From: JAYODZ01 sp965660195 | GTDB taxonomy: Bacteria; Pseudomonadota; Alphaproteobacteria; RS24 | DNA length: 43,788 nucleotides | Reading direction: 5' to 3' | Assembly: GCA_965660195.1 (NCBI GenBank) | Contig: CBFHZM010000006.1 | Location: 1-43,788, forward strand | Part shown: positions 42,469-43,788 of the stretch, in pieces | Position numbering within the stretch: position 1 is the stretch's first letter | Layout: each line of letters opens with the position of its first letter | Made by a program: the position numbers and the translations under genes | The notes under the pieces: generated by a model | The model's input: the letters and a program-made list of their open reading frames with translations, nothing else | Told to the model about the DNA's origin: nothing | Database searches by the model: none

Positions 42469-42613
42469 AGGTTATTCTCCTCGAATGACAATGGGGTCGC
42501 GATTTTGACCTAGTAAAAACAGCAGTAAAGCAATATAGGCGAGAGAGGTAGTTTGTAATAGCCGATGCAGGCGTAGAACTGTTAAATCCGACAGGAAAAG
42601 GTATTAAGATCGC

Positions 42614-43788
42614 ATGTCGTCATACGGAATTACAGAATTTGCCGCTTATCTGCCGATGAAGGGGTTGCAGCGCGCCAGCATATTTGAAGCTGTCGGCTGG
42701 GCCCAAGGCGGGTTGAAAGCATATGCGCGCGGTACCCGCAGTTACGCTGAATGGGACGAGGACGCCATCACCATGGCGGTCGCGGCCTGCCGTAATTTAG
42801 CCAGCGATAGCATGAGCTTTGCGGCGCAAGGACAGTTCTGCTTTGCTTCGACCACGGCACCATTTCTTGATCGGCAAAACGCGACGGTTATTGCGACGGC
42901 GCTTAATTTACCGGCGGGTGTGCATGGCTATGACGTGGCGGGCGGTCAGCGGGCTGCGCTAGCTCCGCTTATGACCGCTTGCCGTCAGGGTGCGGGTGAT
43001 ATCATGCTTGCGGCGGCCGATAAACGCCCCTGCAAGCCCGCCAGTGTCATGGAGATGCTGTCGGGAGATGGAGCTGTGGCCCTGCGGCTTGGTGCTGGAG
43101 ATTGTCTTGTCGAGCTAGTAGATTGTGAAGCCGTGCATGCCGATATGGTCGACCACTACCGCACCAGTGCAACCGGCGCTGACTATGTGTTCGAGGACCG
43201 TTGGGTGCGCGATGAGGGTGTTAGTAAGCTCGTGCCGCAGGCGGTTTTGCCTTTGCTCGCACGGCATGGGCTTAAGGGCGCTGATTTATCTCACTTTATT
43301 TTGGCGACGCCAAATACCAGTCATGCCCGCGCTTTAGTCAAAGCTTTGGGCTTGAACAAAGACGCTTTGGCCGACCCCTTGTTCGATAATATTGGACATG
43401 TCGGCGCGGCGCATCCATTGCTGATGCTAGTCAATATCCTCGAAACCAAAGCCGAGGCTGGGCAGTGGATAATGTTGACGGGCTTTGGGCAAGGCGTTGA
43501 CGCCGTCTTGCTGCGCGTTGGTCAAAAATTATCCGCCTATAAGCCGCGTCGCTCATTGGCCCAACAGACTGCTGATATCAAACCCGAGAGTAATTACCTC
43601 AAGTATCTTTCGGCTGCAGGCGGTATTGATCTCGATTGGGGGATGCGGGCGGAACGTGATAATCGAACCGCACAGACCGTCGCTTATAATAAATCTCAAG
43701 ACCTGTATGGTTTTGTTGGTGGCGCGTGCAGTGCTTGTGGTACGGCGCAATACCCTAAATCGCGGCGCTGTGTGAACCCGAATTGCGG
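42614..43788 (+). CDS. HMG-CoA-synthase-like / KAS III-type protein with fused zinc ribbon (3' end outside window)
   Basis: The frame opens at ATG 42614 and is still open at the last base, so at least 391 residues are visible. The fold is that of HMG-CoA synthase/KAS III: YGITEFAAYLPMKG at the start, WDEDAITMAVAAC with the conserved Glu near residue 49, ATPNTSHARALVKALGL with the His, and DPLFDNIGHVGAAHPLLML with the NxG loop. The expected nucleophile Cys in the DxxxxC segment is not seen; the region reads GYDVAGGQRAAL. Near the window end a four-cysteine zinc ribbon appears (C372, C375, C386, C391), normally the start of a DUF35 OB-fold domain. The ribosome site AGGAAAAGG is somewhat distant. 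It probably performs C-C bond formation or cleavage on a CoA ester; activity unknown. Confidence 0.87.
   Translation, partial: MSSYGITEFAAYLPMKGLQRASIFEAVGWAQGGLKAYARGTRSYAEWDEDAITMAVAACRNLASDSMSFAAQGQFCFASTTAPFLDRQNATVIATALNLPAGVHGYDVAGGQRAALAPLMTACRQGAGDIMLAAADKRPCKPASVMEMLSGDGAVALRLGAGDCLVELVDCEAVHADMVDHYRTSATGADYVFEDRWVRDEGVSKLVPQAVLPLLARHGLKGADLSHFILATPNTSHARALVKALGLNKDALADPLFDNIGHVGAAHPLLMLVNILETKAEAGQWIMLTGFGQGVDAVLLRVGQKLSAYKPRRSLAQQTADIKPESNYLKYLSAAGGIDLDWGMRAERDNRTAQTVAYNKSQDLYGFVGGACSACGTAQYPKSRRCVNPNC

Noticed and set aside
1..43788. Mobile elements, CRISPR arrays, tRNA or rRNA genes
   Set aside because: No transposase or integrase frames, no regularly spaced repeats and no cloverleaf or rRNA-like segments were recognised.

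Overview
The window looks like part of a draft or metagenomic scaffold from a Gram-negative proteobacterium. It carries two TonB-dependent outer-membrane receptors, Sec and lipoprotein signals, Shine-Dalgarno sites of the AGGAG type and tight gene packing. The density of acyl-CoA dehydrogenases, Rieske oxygenases, DUF3604 proteins and TonB receptors suits an alphaproteobacterium (sphingomonad- or hyphomonad-like), but a marine gammaproteobacterium cannot be excluded by reading alone. A run of 10 Ns at 28200-28209 marks an assembly gap. I see no rRNA, tRNA, insertion sequence, integrase or CRISPR array. No intergenic stretch exceeds about 200 bases.

Layout, left to right. (1) 1-6971: C-terminal part of a TonB receptor, an NADPH-dependent MDR reductase, a DUF3604 lipoprotein, a convergent GFA protein, then a Rieske oxygenase with a ThuA-like protein. 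(2) 6958-11837: a divergent acyl-CoA dehydrogenase (ACAD), a LuxR-type regulator, then DUF35 / thiolase-like / ACAD in one operon. (3) 11844-19918: single genes and short units in alternating orientation: SnoaL-like, ABM monooxygenase, three SDRs, a second MDR reductase, an acyl-CoA ligase, a second Rieske oxygenase and a VOC protein. (4) 20067-24644: a compact operon LysR / P450 / CoA ligase / HTD2-like hydratase, facing an MFS transporter. (5) 26134-31391: a second TonB receptor, a second DUF3604 protein and an SDR with an apparent frameshift, facing a SnoaL-like gene and a third Rieske oxygenase. (6) 32768-34866: a translationally coupled ACAD pair. (7) 34898-41269: lpdA, divergent from a second LuxR-type regulator, then E1-alpha, E1-beta and E2 of a 2-oxoacid/acetoin-type dehydrogenase complex and a MaoC hydratase. 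(8) 41266-43788: a family III CoA-transferase and an HMG-CoA-synthase-like protein cut by the window edge.

Taken together this reads as a large catabolic supercluster. Uptake would use two receptors and an MFS permease. Oxygenation would use three Rieske enzymes, one P450 and one ABM protein. Redox adjustment would use four SDRs and two MDR enzymes. CoA activation would use two ligases and a CoA-transferase, and beta-oxidation-like degradation would use four ACADs, two hotdog hydratases, a thiolase-like protein and an HMGS-like protein. Final cleavage would use the E1/E2/E3 complex. The enzyme classes resemble those for steroids, terpenoids or other alicyclic compounds, but hallmark genes that would fix the substrate (ring-cleavage dioxygenase, ketosteroid dehydrogenase, ferredoxin reductase) are absent, so the substrate is unknown. 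Many families occur as paralogous pairs, suggesting duplicated modules. The most interesting are the TonB receptor + DUF3604 + reductase module, present twice, and the two LuxR-type regulators with no synthase gene in view.
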